DNA from: Pseudorasbora parva
Lineage: Eukaryota > Chordata > Actinopteri > Cypriniformes > Gobionidae
DNA: 64,000 nucleotides
Direction: 5' to 3'
NCBI RefSeq assembly: GCF_024679245.1
Contig: NC_090186.1
Location: forward strand, 36,902,946-36,966,945
The notes under the pieces are model-generated. The model saw only the letters and a list, made by a program, of their open reading frames with translations. It did not search any database and was not told where the DNA came from. Below are positions 35,704-47,720 of this stretch, piece after piece. Position 1 is the first letter of the stretch. The number at the start of each line of letters is the position of its first letter. The translations under genes were made by a program, and so were the position numbers.

Positions 35704-36635
35704 CATGTCTGATGCTCAGGTGGTCTGTTAACACTTTAATTTCAGTGATATTGTGTTATTCACAAATGGGAGTTTATGATAAGGAATCTTTTCTTGAATG
35801 CGGCAAGAATCGGCAGCAAAGTGCAGTGTGATGCCATCAACTCTTGGGAAAAGGAAGGTTTATCTCTTTTTTTTTTTGAGGCTATCTTTGTAATTGTATC
35901 AGGCCATACAAACAGAGCTCTTAATGCCTTTGGACAGGCCCTGTAGCAAACATAAGGTATTTATTAATATGGATTCCAAATGATTACTGAAGAAGGAGAT
36001 GTGGTTTTAGTTGGGAGCTGGAGGAGGGAACGGGCATCAATCCGTTCACTGAGAACAGACGTTCCCCTTCTCCTACCCGAAGGCTTTGTGGCAGGTGGTT
36101 CACATTTTATACAGCATATAATTGAATAATAATAATAACACATATTCAGTTTGAAATGGAAAATTCATCCTGGGAACACAAAGTAAAGTTTCCAACATGA
36201 TTCCTTCCTGACTGAACCTCATGACACCATGTACAGGTCAGGTGAGAGTTGGAACAAAAGGGCTCATGGATAATAAATACCAACACAGTTTTATTGCTGA
36301 CATGGAATTTTGACATTTTTTTGGACAGCATTTAAATATAATGAAAGTGTTCCTGTCTTATCTTCGGGTTTACTTGGCATTTTGGAAGTCAGGTAGTAAT
36401 TCTGGTGTCGGCAACAAGACATGTTTAGGTCTATTGTTACGCTGTCAGTTTCTGGAACTGATCAGATGGAAGTATTACGCTTATTGTAAGGAACTTCAAA
36501 GATTTTGTGATCATATGCTAAATGTAGAACCAGATTAAATCCCTGGTAATAGTATTTAGAATAGAGTTTGATTGGTTGTAAAAGATTTATGTGGTAATAT
36601 TTTTAATTCTTTTCAACTTTGAGAAGCATTTAAAG
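35704..36635. other. Intergenic, T-run only
   Basis: T-run near 35868-35878. No gene evidence. Confidence 0.4.
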
Positions 36636-36720
36636 GGTTAGTTAACCGAAAAAATTAACATTATCACATAATTTACTCACCCACAAGCCATCCAAGGTGA
36701 GTAGAATAACCTATACTATC
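36636..36720. mobile_element. End fragment of the AAAGGGTTAGTT cyprinid MITE
   Basis: TTAAAGGGTTAGTTAACCGA followed by AATTTACTCACCCACAAGCC matches the terminal region of the MITE family also seen at 46717-47200, 48745-49085, 54060-54206 and 63080-63240. Confidence 0.55.
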
Positions 36721-37334
36721 TGTCAGAAATGGTGATTTATGCCTTTAATTTATGACTAATTTATGTCTAGGGTTGGTTTCTTAAGTACAATGGTATATAG
36801 GACAACGGTGTGTGAATTGGCGGCATATTAGAACCTGTCCTGAAAGGTTAATGCTTCAAAAATATAAAGAGTCAGAAAAATTCATCTAGCCAAAGTGTCG
36901 GTACACAGCCGTTCTATTTTCTTCTCAACAGTGTTGAAAACTTTATAGAACATCTGAAGCGGTGTTTCCAGACTCAATGATAGGATCTAAATTAAAAAGA
37001 CAAAAGGAATTAAAAACATTTATTTAACTCACAATAAAGGATTGCAAGTCGACCCAGTTCGGTGAATAGAGTGTGCTAATGGATCTACGCTTTGTAGATT
37101 TATAAAGATATTGATTGGGTTTGCATGAAGCATCAACATTAAAAGTAAGCCATGCTGTTTTACACTTACCATGACTTTTTTATTATTCCATGTAGTCATC
37201 TTGTTCAGATTATGTAATGCAAGCACTTTAAGAACTATAATGTTGTAAAGTCTAAATTCAAACATGATCTTTATACAGGTATTATTTTTGCACAAAAGTA
37301 AATTCAAGAGGTCAATTTACAAAAATGCATTCAA

Positions 37335-38068
37335 CGTATAGTGAAGCACAGTGCAGAGCTTCTAGCACGAAAGTAGAAACGCTGTGGTTTTGGGCTTGGT
37401 GCTACAGGTCTGAGACAGGTCTGAGGCCTGTTAAAAACTCTGGCTCACATTTGCCCGACAGTGAAAATGCTGTAATTGTTTTGTTACCTAGTTAGTCATT
37501 TTGGATCTAAAAGCAAGTGTGTGGGACTTTATCGGTGTTTTTAAAAAACAGAATATGCTACCATTTCCTCATCCTCAAAATTCCTGCATGAGATACAATT
37601 GACATTGTGTTATGAATGTGTTCATTCAAACCAAGAAGCATCAGAGCAGATTTAATATTCTTGCAGTACAGATGAAAACGAAAGACTTCCTTAGAAATAA
37701 TTTAGACCTGCTGAGCAGCATGCCAAAGGTGTTTGACTGTACAAAACATCTCATGAAAAAAAAAACACTACACAGTCTAAGAATAAAAATGAGTATTCAT
37801 TTATTCATCTGTTTAATTTACAAATGAAATCACACAATTTTATCATGTTGATGCTTTTTTTCACCAGTGATACATGTATTGTTTTCTTCACTCTAAATGT
37901 ATAGTGCAGATACTGAGGTTTGATGTTATTAACAGTGGATCTTTGCAGATAGGTTGAGTCAGCCTTGGCCATGGAGAGACCCCTGTTTATTGTACCATGC
38001 GGTCAACACATCAGACTTATTCATCTCTATGATGCCTACTTCAGCGCCCATGCCCACCCTTTTGGCTT
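37335..38068 (+). repeat. Left arm of a 6.2-kb inverted repeat
   Basis: Pairs with the reverse complement of 42100-43508 (minus a 675-bp insertion there). Long shared blocks include GTGTGTGGGACTTTATC, CTCATGAAAAAAAAAACACT and GGAGAGACCCCTGTTTATTG. The arms differ by scattered substitutions and small indels, so the duplication is old. An 11-bp tandem duplication, ACAGGTCTGAG twice, lies at 37404-37425, where the right arm carries an insertion. No transposase is seen. A short frame (MERPLFIVPCGQH) is shared by both arms, weak evidence for coding. Confidence 0.8.
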
Positions 38069-38126
38069 CTTTGGGTTGTTGTGCCTTCAGTGCCTACCAA
38101 GTTACAAATGCCTACAAACACTTGTA

Positions 38127-38523
38127 CACTGTAAAAAATTATTTAGAAAAAAAGTTACCTGGTTGCCTTAAAATTTTGAGTTCATTGAAATTAAAATTTT
38201 GAGTTAATACAATGAAATTTTTTTGAGATTCGACAACCTTAATTAAAAGATTATTAAAAGATTTTGTAAGCATATTGGGTAATAGTGTGTGTGTTATTTC
38301 TGATGACACAGTGAAACCTGCCAAATTGTGCTATTTTCATGATTTATCACATTTTTTATTTGGTTTAGATACAAAAATATTTTGAGTTTCTATTTATTAA
38401 ACTAATTTCCTTCATTGTATCAACTCAAATTTTTAATTTCAATAAACTCAAAATTTTAAGGCAACCAGGTTACTCACTTTTTTAAGTTAAACCAACAAAA
38501 ACCACCACAAATTTTTTACAGTG
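38127..38523. mobile_element. CACTA-like MITE
   Basis: The left CACTGTAAAAAATTATTT and right AATTTTTTACAGTG are inverted, flanked by TA on both sides. Subterminal GGCAACCAGGT / ACCTGGTTGCC motifs are also inverted. At 397 bp it is non-autonomous. It lies in the loop of the large inverted repeat. Confidence 0.65.
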
Positions 38524-38767
38524 TATGTACAGGTCCTTCTCAAAAAAATAAAATACTTTTATTGTGATAAAGTTAATTATTTTCCATAATGTAATGATAA
38601 AAATTAAACTTTCATATATTTTAGATTCATTGCACACCAACTGAAATATTTCAGGTCTTTTATTGTTTTAATACTGATGATTTGGCATACAACTCATGAA
38701 ATCCAAAATTAGCTAAAATCTCAAAAAAATAGCATATTTCATCCGACCAGGGCCGGCGTTTGCTATA

Positions 38768-39796
38768 CACAAATCCGGCGAAACACGGAAGTAAAGCATC
38801 GCCGCCATTACTGCGTGCCTCGCTGCTAAGGACTTAGAGCAGTGCGTACACGAAAACACTTCTCAAATGAGGTTAATAGCTTAACAATGACTGATTCTCC
38901 CCTCATGTCATGTTATAATAGCCTACCTTTTTTTCCCTTATAAATTATTTTTATTTTTGTTACGAATGCATACTATTATTATTTTCCCCCCTGTTTGTAT
39001 TCAGGATATTAAGAGCTGCTCCCTCAGGCTATATCTTTTCTGTATCCTATTTCGAATTCGAAGAAGTTGATTTTATGCAGCGATATTTGTTTGTAAATCT
39101 TGATACTTTCAATAATAATACAATTAATTGATTAATATATAAATAAATAGCAGCGCGCGGCAGTAACGTTAATGCACGGCGCGCTGTGATGAACGTAAAG
39201 AAAACCACTTAAAGACAGAGAATAATTAAAGCATACGTGTCCATTACAAACGGACCTAGTCACAATTAACGTTAGACATATATGAAATGATCAGTTACAA
39301 AAAATATGGCCTTATTAAATCAGCACGTAAACTTGCGTGACCTACCGATGTGCTCATGCATATGTTCACAAGCTGCAATAAATAGCCACGACCAGTTGTA
39401 GCAATAGAATACATCTTCCTACAGGTATAAGATTATTTTATTAATCATCTGGCATGCGATGAGCGTCAGAACCTAAACTACAGGGCATGAGTTCGGGATG
39501 GATTGGCCAGATACTGCATCCTACATCACAGATCAGCCGCTGCGTATGAATCACAGTGTCGTGAGGTTTTCAGGCAGTGGACTCGTACCATAATATGTCA
39601 GTAACAATAGAGAAAACTACGAAGTTACATTTGTGTAATTTTCAAACCAGACATTTTATTTAATGTGCAGGATCCGCTTTCATTGAAATGTCATTAGAGG
39701 ACACCGGCAAGTGTCACACCGTCACGCACTTCGCAGGCACGCAGTAATGGCGGCAGGCAAGATGGCGGCGCCCGTAAAGTTCGCGGCGGATTTGTG
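38768..39796. mobile_element. TATA-flanked TIR element nested in the hAT
   Basis: CACAAATCCG and CGGATTTGTG are exact inverted ends, with TATA on both flanks (38764-38767, 39797-39800). A second inverted pair, GCCGCCATTACTGCGTGCCT near 38802 and its complement near 39735, lies just inside. CpG-rich near both ends, AT-rich in the middle. No coding frame. Superfamily unknown. Confidence 0.65.
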
Positions 39797-40556
39797 TATA
39801 GGCGAGCTAGGCGGTTGCCTAGGGCGACAATTGTGTTAGGGGCGCGAGCGCGCTCTAGTGCCGCCCATTACTTCCCATTAAGCATAGAATCGGAACAAGC
39901 GAAATACAACATAATGTTCATGAAACATGATCATCATAGGGCGCCCCCTCAGCCACACGTTTAATTACTTATCAACCTGATTATTGGATTGAATTGATGG
40001 TGATTATTGATTATTAGTTCAGGCGTTAGGTCAGGCAAGTGCTCATCTTGCGCGTTCATCAAAAATGAGGCGTCTAAACCCCGCGGATGCACATGGATGG
40101 GAAAAAGAGAAAAAAAGAAAGGAAGAAAATCGAAAGAAAGCCCAGTATAGAGGTTAGACTTCTTATCTCAGCCAATAAGATGTCAAACTAAATAAAATTA
40201 CTTAGTATCAATCTTATCAACTAATATTTATTTTATAAATATTATTAATATTGTCACTAAGCTATCACTTGCTAGTTTTCTACATAATTACTATACGTAT
40301 TGCAAACATAACTTCACTGACAATAATCTACAATAACCTACATGGATGTCATTTAAATATCAAAAGTCCAGTTCGTTATGAATATGGATAACGTATGCAC
40401 GTTAGTTATAAAAAGTACAAACGCTCTCTACGTGGGCGTCGGAAGGAAATAAATACGGCCTCTCGTTTTTTTTTTTTTTTTACTGGAGCAGTCTAACGAT
40501 AGATACCATATTATTTACATTAAACACAAATATGCTGTGTTCACTAAATTCTCTAC

Positions 40557-40640
40557 ACCGGCTGTAGTGTAGTGGTAAGACGCATGGCATAAAGATTTGA
40601 TGCAGATCGATCAGAGGTTCGATCCTGCCTTTTGCCACAC
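40557..40640 (+). other. tRNA-like segment with Pol III promoter boxes
   Basis: GTAGTGTAGTGGTAAGACGC resembles a tRNA A box and D arm; GGTTCGATCC (40617-40626) is a B box and T loop at tRNA-like spacing. The acceptor and T stems pair poorly, so it is unlikely to be a functional tRNA. It may be a tRNA pseudogene or a SINE head within the hAT element. Confidence 0.4.
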
Positions 40641-40963
40641 TCGCTCTATTCCCTTTTCCCATCACATATCAGACCGGAAAGGCATTTATTTTCAATAAAA
40701 AGTGAGAAAATGTTTGAAAAGTGGAAATAAAGCGTCGAACGTGTTTAATAATAAGTGCTTCTCGGTTAGGGGTAGGCCTAGGAAAACAGACGTGCTGAAT
40801 TAGAGACGATAAAAGTGAGTGGGGTGGAGGGGTGGGGGGCGCAAAACTCCATCTCGCCTAGGGCAACCAAAGAGCTAGAGCCGGCCCTGCATCCGACAAG
40901 TAAAAGAAAAGTGTTTTTAATACAAAAAAGTCAACCTTCAAATAATTATGTTCAGTTATGCAC

Positions 40964-41632
40964 TCAATACTTGGTCTGGAATCCTTTTGCAGAAATGACT
41001 GCTTCAGTGCGGCGTGGCATGGAGGCGATCAGCCTTTGGCACTGAGGTGTAATGGAGGCCCAGGATGCTTCGATAGCGGCCTTAAGCTCATCCAGAGTGT
41101 TGGCTTTTGCGTCTCTCAACTTTCTCTTCACAATATCCCACAGATTCTCTATGGGGTTCAGGTCAGGAGAGTTGGCAGGCCATTTGAGCACAGTAATACC
41201 ATGGTCAGTAAACCATTTACCAGTGGTTTTGGCACTGTGAGCAGGTGCCAGGTCGTGCTGAAAAACGAAATCCTCATCTCCATAAAGCTTTTCAGCAGAT
41301 GGAAGCATGAAGTGCTCCAAAATTTCCTGATAGCTAGCTGCATTGACCCTGCCCTTAATAAAACACAGTGGACCAACACCAGCAGCTGACATGGCACCTC
41401 AGACCATCACTGACTGTGGGTACTTGACACTGTACTTCAGGCATTTTGGCATTTCCTTCTCCCCAGACCTCCTCCAGACTCTGGCACTTTGATTTCCGAA
41501 TGACATGCAAAATTTGCTTTCATCCAAAAAAAGTACTTTGGACCACGAAGCAACAGTCCAGTACTGCTTCTCTGCAGCCCAAAAGTAGCTTGACCTGGGG
41601 AATGCGGCACCTGTAGCCCATTTCCTGCACAC
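40964..41632 (-). pseudogene. Tc1 transposase, interrupted by one stop codon
   Basis: Two minus-strand frames, 41399-41632 and 40964-41392, are in the same phase and separated by a single TGA at 41399-41401. The first holds LFLDESKF (first catalytic D, residue 37 of that frame). The second holds QHDLAPAHS (D47) and SPDLNPIENLW (E82), a 34-residue gap that gives the DD34E signature of Tc1 transposases. Family function is cut-and-paste of its own TIRs at TA sites. More degenerate N-terminal sequence extends to about 41830 with further frame breaks, and the start of the gene is missing. The catalytic core is well preserved, so inactivation was probably not ancient. Confidence 0.85.
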
Positions 41633-42099
41633 GCCTGTGCACGGTGGCTCTGGATGTTTCTACTCCAGACTCAGTCCACTGCTCCCGCAGGTCCCCCAAG
41701 GTCTAGATCTTCCTCAGGGTCGGGTCACCTCTTCTCGTTGTGGAGCGTTTTTTGCCACACTTTTTCCTTCCCACAGGCTTCCCACTGAGGTGCCTTGATA
41801 CAGCACTCGGGGAACAGCCTATTCGTTCAGAAATGTCTTTCTGTGTCTTACCCTTAATCAATAGTATTAAAACAATAAAAGACCTGAAATATTTCAGTTG
41901 GTGTGCAATGAATCTAAAATATATGAAAGTTTAATTTTTATCATTACATTACGGAAAATAATGAACTTTATCACAGTATGCTAATTGTTTGAGAAGGACC
42001 TGTATGTCATCCATACTGCAACAAGAAGTCATGTTTCAGTAAGTCTAAAACAAATATAGTAAATTAAAGTTTGGTTTAACATTTTAACATTTTTATTCT

Positions 42100-43508
42100 A
42101 GCCAAAAGGGTGGGCATGGGCACTGAAGTGGGCATCATAGAGATGAATAAGTCTGATGTGTTGACCGCATGGTACAATAAACAGGGGTCTCTCCATGGCC
42201 AAGGCTGACTCAACCTATCTGCAAAGATCCACTGTTAATAACATTTTGATGTAGTATCTGCACTATACATTTAGACTGAAATAGAAAACAATACATCTAT
42301 CACTGGTGAAAATTGCATCAACATGATAAAATTGTGTGATTTCATTTGTAAATTAAACGGATGAATAAATGAATACTCATTTTTATTCTTAGACTGTGTG
42401 TAGTGTTTTTTTCATGAGATGTTTTGTACAGTCAAACACCTTTGGCATGCTGCTCAGCAGGTCAGCAGGCTTTCTAAGGAAGTCTTTCTTTCTTTGTCTT
42501 TCATCTGGAAGAAAATGTAAATCTGCTCTAATGCTTCTTGGACAAATTGTCAAATGTACTTTTTTTTTTAGTTTTTTCTCTTGCAGAAATTCTGAGGATG
42601 AGGAAATGGTAGCATATTCTGTTTTTTAAAACACTGATAAAGTCCCACACACTTGCTTTTAGATCCAAAATGACTGACTAGGTAACAAAACAATTACAGC
42701 GTTTTCACTGTCGGGCAAATGTGTCGGGCAAAAAGTTCTCAACAGGCCTCGGACCTGTATAAAGCTGTGGCAAGCAGCGAGGCGAGGGGCCATGAGAGCG
42801 GGCCTTGCCTGCAGCACCCCCCTCAGATACTGAAGCTTTCGCGCCTCGATCGCCCCCTAGGTGACCGGTCCCAGTATAGCCGCACCTCCGTGTTTTCTAA
42901 TGGACGCGAGGCAAACTAAACAATAAAATTACACTTCAAATATTTTTCCCCAAAGTTAGTTTATGTCATTGAAGGCAGTTATCATCACGATGATTTCATT
43001 TCAAGTGTTCGTTTTTAAAATAAGTTTATTTTTAGTTAGTTATTTGATGCTATAAACACGGGGGATGTGACGTCATGATTGACAGCTGAGATCGACGTCT
43101 TCTCTGAGTGAAGTCGTCACTGAGGCACTAACAGACTTTTTTCATCTGGAGCAGATTGGAGCTTTAGGTTTAATTTCTACATTTTCATAACTGTTTATTT
43201 CACACCAACGTAATTAATTGTTCTGCATCTGTGAGAGTGGTTTTGATATCGCAGCTGTATTTCCTGCTCTACTTCCTGCTCTCTACTGTGCAAGTCCGGT
43301 CCTCAAATCACTACTGCGCAGACTCGGTCCCAAGATGTCAGCGCCGTGCAGTCCGTCTGAAAGCTTCAACTCTTTACAGCGTCCCCGCCTCCTTCCTTCC
43401 CATCTACGAACTGCGTTACAATACCCTCGGACCTGTAGCACCAAACCCAAAACCACAGTGTTTCCACTTGAGGGCTAGAATCTCTGCGCAGGGCTTCACT
43501 ACGTTGAA
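42100..43508 (-). repeat. Right arm of the 6.2-kb inverted repeat, with an insertion
   Basis: Reverse complement of 37335-38068 from GGCTAGAATAAAAATG side outward to CTTCACTACGTTG. Alignment is continuous over 42100-42759 and resumes at 43435, so 42760-43434 is foreign to the repeat. Confidence 0.8.
42760..43434. mobile_element. 675-bp insertion flanked by a 13-bp duplication
   Basis: CCTCGGACCTGTA occurs on both sides (42747-42759 and 43435-43447), while the left arm of the inverted repeat lacks the insert. No TIR or LTR ends (TG..CA) were found and there is no A-tail. The interior is GC-rich and CpG-bearing. A 13-bp duplication fits retrotransposition better than a hAT event, but the family is unknown. 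Confidence 0.6.
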
Positions 43509-44364
43509 AAAATACGTTAAAAAAAATTATTAATTAATTTTAAAAATACAAAATAAAATGTATTATTATTACCAGCTTCACACATTACTAACCAGACTGA
43601 CTTTATTTCTGTCAGACGTCTACAGAAGAACTTATTGAAAATTAACAGAGGTTTAGATGTTGATGTTTTGTTGATCACCATTATGGTGATCAGCGTTTGC
43701 TTTAGCTGGGTAGTTTGACTTGACTTTTTAACATTAGTTTATCTCTTGCTGCTGTAACTGTGTTTGTTATGGCAAAAACTGCAAGATAAATTGTTTTCAG
43801 ATTATATATTAACTAATTGATGTTGATAAAGATATTATCATCATTTTGTGTTTTATGCACTGAACATAATCAGAGTTTATCATTTGTTTTTATATCATGT
43901 TATTAATTTTCATTATTGATTGTAATAATCCTGTGATTGTCCGGCAGTGATCTAATCTGAGTGACTGTGCACCAAAAAGTTTTAAAGATACACACATCCT
44001 TCATGTCGCAATGCACTCTGAGTGCTTCATACAAAACAATGGCTCCCAGAATGCATTGTGGCATTAAGCACGTCACCCTTGTTGAGATTCATATGCTGAT
44101 TATTGATGTCTGAGTGAGTCTAAATAATGCTGAAGATCAAAATGTTTAGTGGAACATGTAGAATTACAGGCTTGCTATAATAAATAATACAAAATTATCA
44201 TGTATGACAAGTTTAGATTCTGGATGACATCAGTGAAATAGTCCACTATATGATCATATCTTCAAAATAAAGCAAGACAATATGGTCTGATCACAATTTC
44301 TCTTGCTTTTCTTGCCATAACAAACACAGTTACAGCAGCTAAAGAAAAAATAATGATATTATTC

Positions 44365-44366
<2 letters not shown>
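43509..44366. other. Intergenic, no clear feature
   Basis: 43930-44110 has the look of a dispersed fish repeat (GCAATGCACTCTGAGTGCTT palindromic block) but its ends are not defined. No gene evidence. Confidence 0.4.

Positions 44367-44421
<55 letters not shown>
44367..44421. repeat. (TA)n microsatellite
   Basis: About 27 TA units, adjacent to and possibly the target of the CACTA-like element. Confidence 0.95.
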
Positions 44422-44427
<6 letters not shown>

Positions 44428-45814
44428 TGTAAAAAATCCAACTTGCAAATTGTTGACTCAGTTTCAGATTTTAAGTTGAGTGGACAAATTTTTGACCACA
44501 ATGTTGAGTTTACTTATAAGGACGAGTTCACTGCAAGTTTACTAATATGTCGTCCACTGAACACAAACAAGTAAGTTGAGAAAACGTAATGTTTTAATTT
44601 ATTCATAACTTCCCGTCATCGCGCATGCGCAGAATGTCAGCGCTGTATCTTGCACGGGGTTTCCTCCTTCAACCACGCTTTGGAAGGGACTGGATTTCAT
44701 CTGGTTGAGGTAAGTTTTCTTTAAGCTTTATGAATAATTTAAGCTACATATATGGCACACCTTGTTTGTTAAATGTTAAAAGACTAAACTCATACTAAAG
44801 CATGTGGTGATTAGTTATCTTGTTTGTTATCTGTTATGTTCGGTGATCCTGTTAGCAATCTGTTAACATTTGAAGGTATATATCAACATATACAGCTAGA
44901 GTATGGCTGGATGGACTATATTTTTAATGGAGACTATATAAAATGTAGGCCTATTTTGCTAGAGATTGTACACGTAGCACAGTAACGTCTATTTAAAGCT
45001 TCACTTTGTAATAAACTTTTTTTATGTTCAAAATTGACGAAATAGATACAATGAGCAAGTACTTTATGAATCCATTTTTTAAACCGTGTTTTTGTCTTAT
45101 TTTGAATCATTACGCTACACCTATAATACATGTTTATTTTGGGACTATTTTAGCTCAGTCGGCGTCGATGCGGAGTAGCACAATACTTTCGGCGTGACTC
45201 GTCCTCATAGACATAAACAGAGAGAAGTAGCTCCGACTACAATGTTCTTCCGCAAGACGCATGCACACCGTTTTGTTTTGATTAACGCGCGCCAAAAGTT
45301 ACAGCTTCAACGTTATTGACAACTTAGACAAGTGTGAGGAAACATGCTTGAACGAGAAAAGAATAAGAAGGACGTGCATGATGTTAAAAATTAGCATGTA
45401 AGTGCTAATCTTTTGTGTTTATTGCAATTTGATAGTGAAACATATACCCAATTTTGTCAAAAAGCTCACAGTGGGTAGCATTACCTTAAATACAGTAGGT
45501 TATGTCTTAATTGAACATAAATAATTTAGTGAATCCAAGATGTTTTAGTAGGATGTATTTGATATGTGCTTTAGCTCTTAAAGTGAAAGCAATCTAAGTA
45601 CCTGCCGTCTTGTGTATATATTGTTACTCAAACAACAAGACAACATCACTTAATGCTCTTTTGTATCTTTATAAATACATTTATATTTAATTAATACAGT
45701 GAAGACTATGCATTGGGTTGTAATATCTTTTTATTATTCCATTTCTGTAATGCTACATGATAAATTAACATACTGTAACTGCTTTTGCGTTTGTTTTTGT
45801 ATTTGTCCTGTTTA

Positions 45815-47720
45815 GAAGAAGAAAAAAAAAGCACCAACATCAAACATCAGTGATGCACTGACAAAAATCTGGCAGATGTGCAAAAAATGTGACCTTTTGA
45901 AAGATCAGGTGAGTTTATTATTTTTAGATCTAAATGAAGTGTACACTTAATTTTTACTGTTTTAACAAAGTTTTTTTTTCAGGGTCTGTGCTGAGTATTA
46001 CAGGAGAGCACCTTTTCCCTTCGTTGGATGAACACACATCTAATTGTACAGAGAATGGAGATGAGATGAAGTTCTTACAACATGAACATCAGGTAATTGT
46101 TTAGCATGTGATATATGTTTGATTAAAGGTTGAATGGTGTCATCTCTCTGTCAAGCTAAGTCCCATGCCTCTCTTTGGATATAACTTGGATATAACTTGT
46201 TCCATATTTGTTTTTTCTGTCTTTCAGTCACATACACTCTATTGTACTTGCTCAAAGAAAGGCCACAACTTTCAGAGGGACCTTTGTTTATGAGAGAAAA
46301 TTTTGGAAACATCCTGAAGACTTGCCTGGTAAGATGATGTGTGTCATCATCAGCATATACACTCATGCCTGAAATACTTTACCTGTTCACCTGTTTATCA
46401 GATCCTTTTAGGTATACAAACTTATCATTTGCTCTCTGTCAGCCAAAAGGCAGAGTAAAGAGACGAAAGCAGGGTACAAAGTCATGGTAAAAAATACTAA
46501 ATTGAAAAATCATATTTGAATCTTTCTCAGTGATCAGTTTGATTTCATCTGAGAGCACAAATTCAACAAGTTGTTGTTGAATCAGCATTGTAATTACATC
46601 AATGCTGAACTGGCTTCTAACAGCACAGGTTCAGGTGTGGCAGTGTTTGGGCTTGGGAAATATATTATGTTTATCAGTTTTAGTTCAATGGCTGAATTTG
46701 AACAAGCTTAAAAGGTTAGTTCAACTAAAAATGAAAATTAGCCCATGGTTTGTTCACCCTGAAGTCATTCTAGGTGTATAGGACATTCTTCATATACGCA
46801 GAGTTAAATAAAAAATATCATGGCTCTTCAAAGCTGTATAATGGCATTGAATGGTGGTTTCTGTTTTGAAGTCCATAAAAGTGCATCTATCCATCATAAA
46901 AGTGTATCATTCATTCATTCATTCAAGCGAAGTAGCGTGTTAGTGTAAGAAAAATATCCATACTTAAAACTGTATAGACTAAAATATCTAGCTTCCAACG
47001 GTATGCAAGTCAACATGCGCTTGTGTGTGGGGCAGTTATATGATGGATAGAATAGCTGATGGATGGGTAGGTAAAAATGCGCTTTTTAATATATAACTCT
47101 GATATAACTGACACAAAGAAAGTTATATACACCTAGAATGGCTTGAGGGTGATTAAATCATGGTCTAATTTTCATTTTTGTGAGGAACTAACCCTTTATA
47201 ATCAGGGCCACCTTTACTTTTCAAATAAAGTTACATGAGCATGTTTAGGAACACACTGAACACACTGTGGTCCACTGGAAAATCCCTAATTTTATGCTTA
47301 TTTCTATTGCAGGACATAGAGCCAGGATAAAGGGAGAAGATGAGGATCTTAACCATCTTTGAAAATGATGCCACCATCCACTCAAACCCAAATATAAGGT
47401 GCCTCTCTGTAGTACTAAGAGCAGATTGGACCAGGTAATGTGCAATACATTTGCTGCAATTGTTACTAAATATTTTTTTCAAAAGTGTTTAATGTTCTTG
47501 ACCCCCAGTGCTCAGCAAGAGTCTGGTCCTTAAAAAAATTGCTGCAGTCTTTATGGATAATCATAAGGTTGAGCATTTATTTATTTATTTCAATTTGTAC
47601 TCTAATTTAGTGCATACTCTTTTTTTTGTTTAAAAATATTGAAGAGTGGAGTAGAAGTTCATCACCTTCTAATGTACCTATTGGAGACGGAAAATGCTGT
47701 TTTGCAGAATTGTCAATAAA
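45815..47720 (+). pseudogene. Degenerate spliced transcription unit in the CACTA-like element
   Basis: Blocks bounded by AG and GT sites: about 45815-45908, 45983-46092, 46227-46330, 46443-46491, 47313-47434 and a last one ending near AATAAA at 47715-47720. Several are open over their length in one phase, e.g. codons for HIHSIVLAQRKATTFRG in 46227-46330, but the phases do not join cleanly across all introns and 47313-47434 has stops in each frame. It reads as the relic of a gene carried by the element. I do not recognise the protein. Confidence 0.3.
46717..47200. mobile_element. Complete AAAGGGTTAGTT-type MITE
   Basis: The left GGTTAGTTCAACTAAAAATG and the reverse complement of the right end, GGGTTAGTTCCTCACAAAAATG, are near-identical, as are inner parts (TTCACCCTGAAGTCATTCTA against TAGAATGGCTTGAGGGTGA). 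It is inserted in an intron-like part of the CACTA-like element. Confidence 0.65.

Larger units (their letters stand above)
38748..40889. mobile_element. hAT element inserted in the Tc1
   Basis: Ends CAGGGCCGGC and GCCGGCCCTG are exact inverted repeats. A perfect 8-bp duplication CATCCGAC flanks it (38740-38747, 40890-40897), the hallmark of hAT insertion. No transposase frame is seen. It contains a nested TATA-flanked element at 38768-39796, GGGCGCGAGCGCGC-rich sequence near 39840, and a tRNA-like segment at 40557-40640. Confidence 0.88.
38530..42002 (-). mobile_element. Tc1-like transposon with long TIRs, split by a hAT element
   Basis: The termini CAGGTCCTTCTCAAAAAAAT and ATTGTTTGAGAAGGACCTG are inverted repeats of about 140-150 bp, flanked by TA (38528-38529, 42003-42004). 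The transposase is on the minus strand at 40964-41830. A 2.1-kb hAT element sits in its 3' flank at 38748-40889. The right TIR is joined closely to the start of the gene, so the 5' end of the gene appears deleted. It lies six bases from the CACTA-like MITE. Confidence 0.85.

Noticed and set aside
40557..40640. Functional tRNA gene
   Set aside because: A and B boxes are tRNA-like but the acceptor and T stems pair poorly and the segment lies inside a hAT element.
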